A stretch of 64,000 bases of DNA from contig MGMF01000021.1 of assembly GCA_001796335.1 (NCBI GenBank), forward strand, positions 1-64,000. The letters run 5' to 3'. Source of the DNA: Chloroflexi bacterium GWB2_49_20. Lineage in GTDB: Bacteria; Chloroflexota; Anaerolineae; Anaerolineales; Villigracilaceae. This document shows, one piece after another, positions 61,712 to 64,000 of this stretch (within the stretch, counting starts at the first letter, position 1; every line of letters starts with the position of its first letter). Under the pieces are notes generated by a model that saw nothing but the letters and a program-made list of their open reading frames with translations, made no database searches and was not told the origin of the DNA. Position numbers and translations under genes: made by a program.

Positions 61712-61930
61712 ATGCCATTATTTGAATTTGAGTGCGCAGAATGCGAAAAATCCTTTGAAGATCTTGTTCGAAAAAGCACAGATTTTAGTGGTGTGATCTG
61801 TCCGTTTTGCGGAAGTGGTATGACGAAAAAGAAAATCTCAACCTTTGCATCAAGAGTTTCCGTGGCATCTATTTCTGCTCCGGCAAGTTCTGGTATTCCA
61901 GCTGCGTCTTGCTCCAGCGGAAGCACTTGA
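61712..61930 (+). CDS. FmdB-family zinc ribbon protein
   Basis: A 72-residue regulatory-type zinc ribbon starting M-P-L-F-E-F-E-C-A-E-C, with a second pair in I-C-P-F-C-G-S-G and a Ser/Ala-rich tail ending in A-S-C-S-S-G. The length and Cys spacing match FmdB-like proteins. The function is unknown. A GGAGAT ribosome binding site precedes the start. Confidence 0.88.
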   Translation: MPLFEFECAECEKSFEDLVRKSTDFSGVICPFCGSGMTKKKISTFASRVSVASISAPASSGIPAASCSSGST

Positions 61931-61980
61931 GGATATTAACTCCAAGCCTGGCCGTGAGCCGGGTTATATTTTTAAACAAT

Positions 61981-64000
61981 TCACGGAGTGAGAACCAAGT
62001 GACCAACCGCATTACTTACAATAGCCTGTTCATTCCAAAACATCGGGTAGTACTGGATGTTACGCCATAATTCAGCCATATCAATATAATTTGGATGATA
62101 AGCGTGACCAGATTGCCCTGTTGGGTGCACCGTGATAGAGTTGCGCAAATCACTTAGGTCAACAATCATGCGCATGGATGGCAGTGCAGTCACTTCGAAA
62201 CCTTTTGCAGCATTCCAACTTGTTGCGTTTACGATTGATGCTCCTCCGCTGGTTGAGAAGGGGCCTCTATTAAATAACATTTCTATAGGGGCAACCCCGG
62301 ATTTTCCCAAGGTTTGGTTCTGGAAGGTGGCAGTGTGAAGATCACCCCAGCGCCATTTGGATGGGTCTTTGCCAAGGGTGGATTGTATTTCTGAAACTGC
62401 CTGGGAAAAGGACAGCTTTAAAATATCTTCACGGGTTTCGACTATAAAAGTTGTTAATTGCGAGTCCCACCAGTGACTGTCAAGCTGTGAGGCCATATTA
62501 CGAACCACTTCAAACCAACGACTGGAACCGGCAGGTTGCATGTCAGCGGGAAGATCGTCGCCAAAGGTATTTGCAAGAAATTTTTGCCAAAATGCAGAAT
62601 AGAGAGCCGCTGGTGCGGAATCCATGCCGTCCTGGTAATCCCAATCTTTAAGTATTGAACGAATCTCATCTAGTTTGGTATCACCAAGATCAGTTTTCAA
62701 AAGCAATGGGACAAGGGTGGCTGCGCTGGCATCGTAATTATCACCTTGAATTTTTTGGAAATAAGCAATATCAATTGACCCGGGAGCTGTTGTGAGCAAT
62801 TCGACAATGCGCTGAGCCCGGAAACCACCATCCCAGTCAGTGGTGATCAGGTTAGGATAATCCCAAGGATTGACCTGATTATTGGCGGTCACAATATAAC
62901 CTGATTTTGGATTGAAAACAAATGGTAATTCTTCGAAGGGGATATATCCCTGCCAATCATATTCACCAGTCCAGCCTGGAACAGGTAAGCGACCATCTCC
63001 TGCCTTGCGAATAGGGATATAGCCAGGCATCTGATAGCCAATATTACCTTCCACGTCAGCATAAACGAGGTTTTGAGCGGGTACTACAAAATCGCGGGCG
63101 GCTGCACGAAATTCATCCCAATTTTGAGCTTTATCAAAACCCCAAATGGCATTGAACAATTGAATGGGTTCAAGAGCTGTCCATCGCAGTGAGATCGCAT
63201 ATTGTGCTGGTAAATCAATCCCGGATTTTTGAGTAAAAGTGTCTTGGGGAGTTTCAACCTGCTGTTTAAGCGGCCCATAGCTATCAGAGATGATTGGACC
63301 ATGGACGGTTGAGCGAATAACAACTTCCACTGGGTCTCCACCGGCAACCAGGATGGTTTCCTTGTGAATATCCATATCAACCCATTTACCAAGATACTCA
63401 TATTGATTGGGATTAGCAAGGTTGATTTTTTCAATGAAAAGATCTTGTACATCTGGACCAACATTAGTCACACCCCAGGCGATGCGATCATTGTGGCCGA
63501 TGACTACACCTGGTACTCCTGCAAACGAGAATCCGGTCACGTTATATGGGCAAGTGTCGTTTTTTGGCTGGCAGTGTAATCCAACTTGATACCAGATGGA
63601 AGGCATCTGGATGTTGAGGTGAGGGTCATTTGCCAGCAAGGGCATTCCCGTATTGGTCAGTGAACCACTCACAACCCAGTTGTTTGAGCCAATATCAGCA
63701 CTGCTGGGACCCAGCACGGCATCCATATGGGCAATATTTCCTGAAATGGTTTTCAGCAACGCATCAGGCAAATCTAAATTTACATTAATTGAGTAGGGTT
63801 GAGCTAATAAGACATTTTCTCCGAAAGTTGGGACAATCACGGGATGATCTGGAGAATATAATGGATACAACTCATTTACATAATCTGCAGAAAGAGTTTT
63901 TAAAAGAATTGCACGATTAATTTCCTCCTTCATATTTCCACCCAGATCCCAAGCCATAGATTTTGCCCAGGTAAGGGTATTTACAGGTGTCCAGGGCTCG
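61981..64000 (-). CDS. penicillin acylase family protein, 5' end outside window
   Basis: More than 670 codons of an Ntn-hydrolase of the penicillin amidase family. The frame is open to the right edge: upstream of the apparent ATG at 63957 it reads E-P-W-T-P-V-N-T-L-T-W-A-K-S-M-A-W-D-L-G-G-N, normal alpha-chain sequence, so the true start lies further right. The beta-chain Ser nucleophile is expected at G-S-N-N-W-V-V-S-G after autocleavage. N-D-P-H-L and G-Y-Q-M-P-G also match. Such enzymes hydrolyse acyl amides, including acyl-homoserine lactones in some bacteria. Confidence 0.92.
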   Translation of the reverse strand, partial: EPWTPVNTLTWAKSMAWDLGGNMKEEINRAILLKTLSADYVNELYPLYSPDHPVIVPTFGENVLLAQPYSINVNLDLPDALLKTISGNIAHMDAVLGPSSADIGSNNWVVSGSLTNTGMPLLANDPHLNIQMPSIWYQVGLHCQPKNDTCPYNVTGFSFAGVPGVVIGHNDRIAWGVTNVGPDVQDLFIEKINLANPNQYEYLGKWVDMDIHKETILVAGGDPVEVVIRSTVHGPIISDSYGPLKQQVETPQDTFTQKSGIDLPAQYAISLRWTALEPIQLFNAIWGFDKAQNWDEFRAAARDFVVPAQNLVYADVEGNIGYQMPGYIPIRKAGDGRLPVPGWTGEYDWQGYIPFEELPFVFNPKSGYIVTANNQVNPWDYPNLITTDWDGGFRAQRIVELLTTAPGSIDIAYFQKIQGDNYDASAATLVPLLLKTDLGDTKLDEIRSILKDWDYQDGMDSAPAALYSAFWQKFLANTFGDDLPADMQPAGSSRWFEVVRNMASQLDSHWWDSQLTTFIVETREDILKLSFSQAVSEIQSTLGKDPSKWRWGDLHTATFQNQTLGKSGVAPIEMLFNRGPFSTSGGASIVNATSWNAAKGFEVTALPSMRMIVDLSDLRNSITVHPTGQSGHAYHPNYIDMAELWRNIQYYPMFWNEQAIVSNAVGHLVLTP

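Noticed and set aside
1-64000. CRISPR array or prophage
   Set aside because: No regularly spaced direct repeats, cas genes, integrase or phage structural genes were seen.

Overview
The window looks like the chromosome of an anaerobic bacterium of moderate to low GC content, most likely a member of the Chloroflexota (Anaerolineae-like). This is inferred from the gene mix: an MvhADG-HdrABC complex next to ETF genes, a PPi-type phosphofructokinase, two UbiA/MenA-type prenyltransferases implying menaquinone, RNase J, small lipoproteins, and a Cys-for-Ser SGNH family. No rRNA, tRNA or CRISPR array was recognised.

Layout. 1-89: start of an IS1182-type transposase running off the left edge. 197-5511: a copper module (csoR with promoter and GC-rich operator, copZ-like chaperone, copA) followed by decayed genes (a TauE/SafE-cupredoxin protein, feoB, rarD) around one intact HMA protein. 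5616-6815: a phosphofructokinase with PPi-type residues. 6822-22996 (all minus): a 15-gene electron-transfer cluster, read from an Fe-S/CCG protein through etfB, etfA, a membrane DUF224/HdrD-like protein, a histidine kinase, a REC-kinase hybrid, a lone receiver, hdrC, hdrB, hdrA, mvhD, mvhG, mvhA, a hydrogenase maturation protease and a cyclic-nucleotide-binding-fold protein. A perfect TTGTGA-N6-TCACAA palindrome lies between this cluster and a divergent UbiA gene. 24389-28697: housekeeping genes (MBL protein, mutY, pcm, RNase J). RNase J has a strong predicted promoter and a leader carrying an intrinsic terminator. 28926-30306: an ISNCY-type insertion sequence with 20-bp flanking direct repeats, inserted exactly between the stop codon of a DUF1992 gene and that promoter. 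30312-34526: DUF1992, a HerA/DUF853-like ATPase, a DUF4332 protein and a frameshifted relic.

34873-40947 is the most interesting region. It is a tightly coupled operon with the parts list of a dlt (teichoic acid D-alanylation) operon: a lipoprotein, a 39-residue single-pass peptide ending W-I-Y-Q-G-F (compare the C-terminal motif of DltX), an MBOAT acyltransferase, two SGNH-fold proteins, an acyl carrier protein and an adenylate-forming ligase. I read it as an uncharacterised envelope-acylation system: the ligase charges the carrier, MBOAT and the small peptide move the acyl group across the membrane, and the SGNH proteins place it on an unknown polymer.

41550-64000: hemW; two cell-surface proteins (one with lytic-transglycosylase-like and SdrD-B-like parts); M32 carboxypeptidase; GNAT; a MacAB-type ABC system; a GltD-like oxidoreductase with a 23-bp terminator hairpin; a membrane-associated HExxH protein translationally coupled to a DsbA-cyclophilin fusion; PrsW; DedA; a NMT1/SsuABC-type ABC importer; menA; an FmdB zinc ribbon; and a penicillin acylase running off the right edge.
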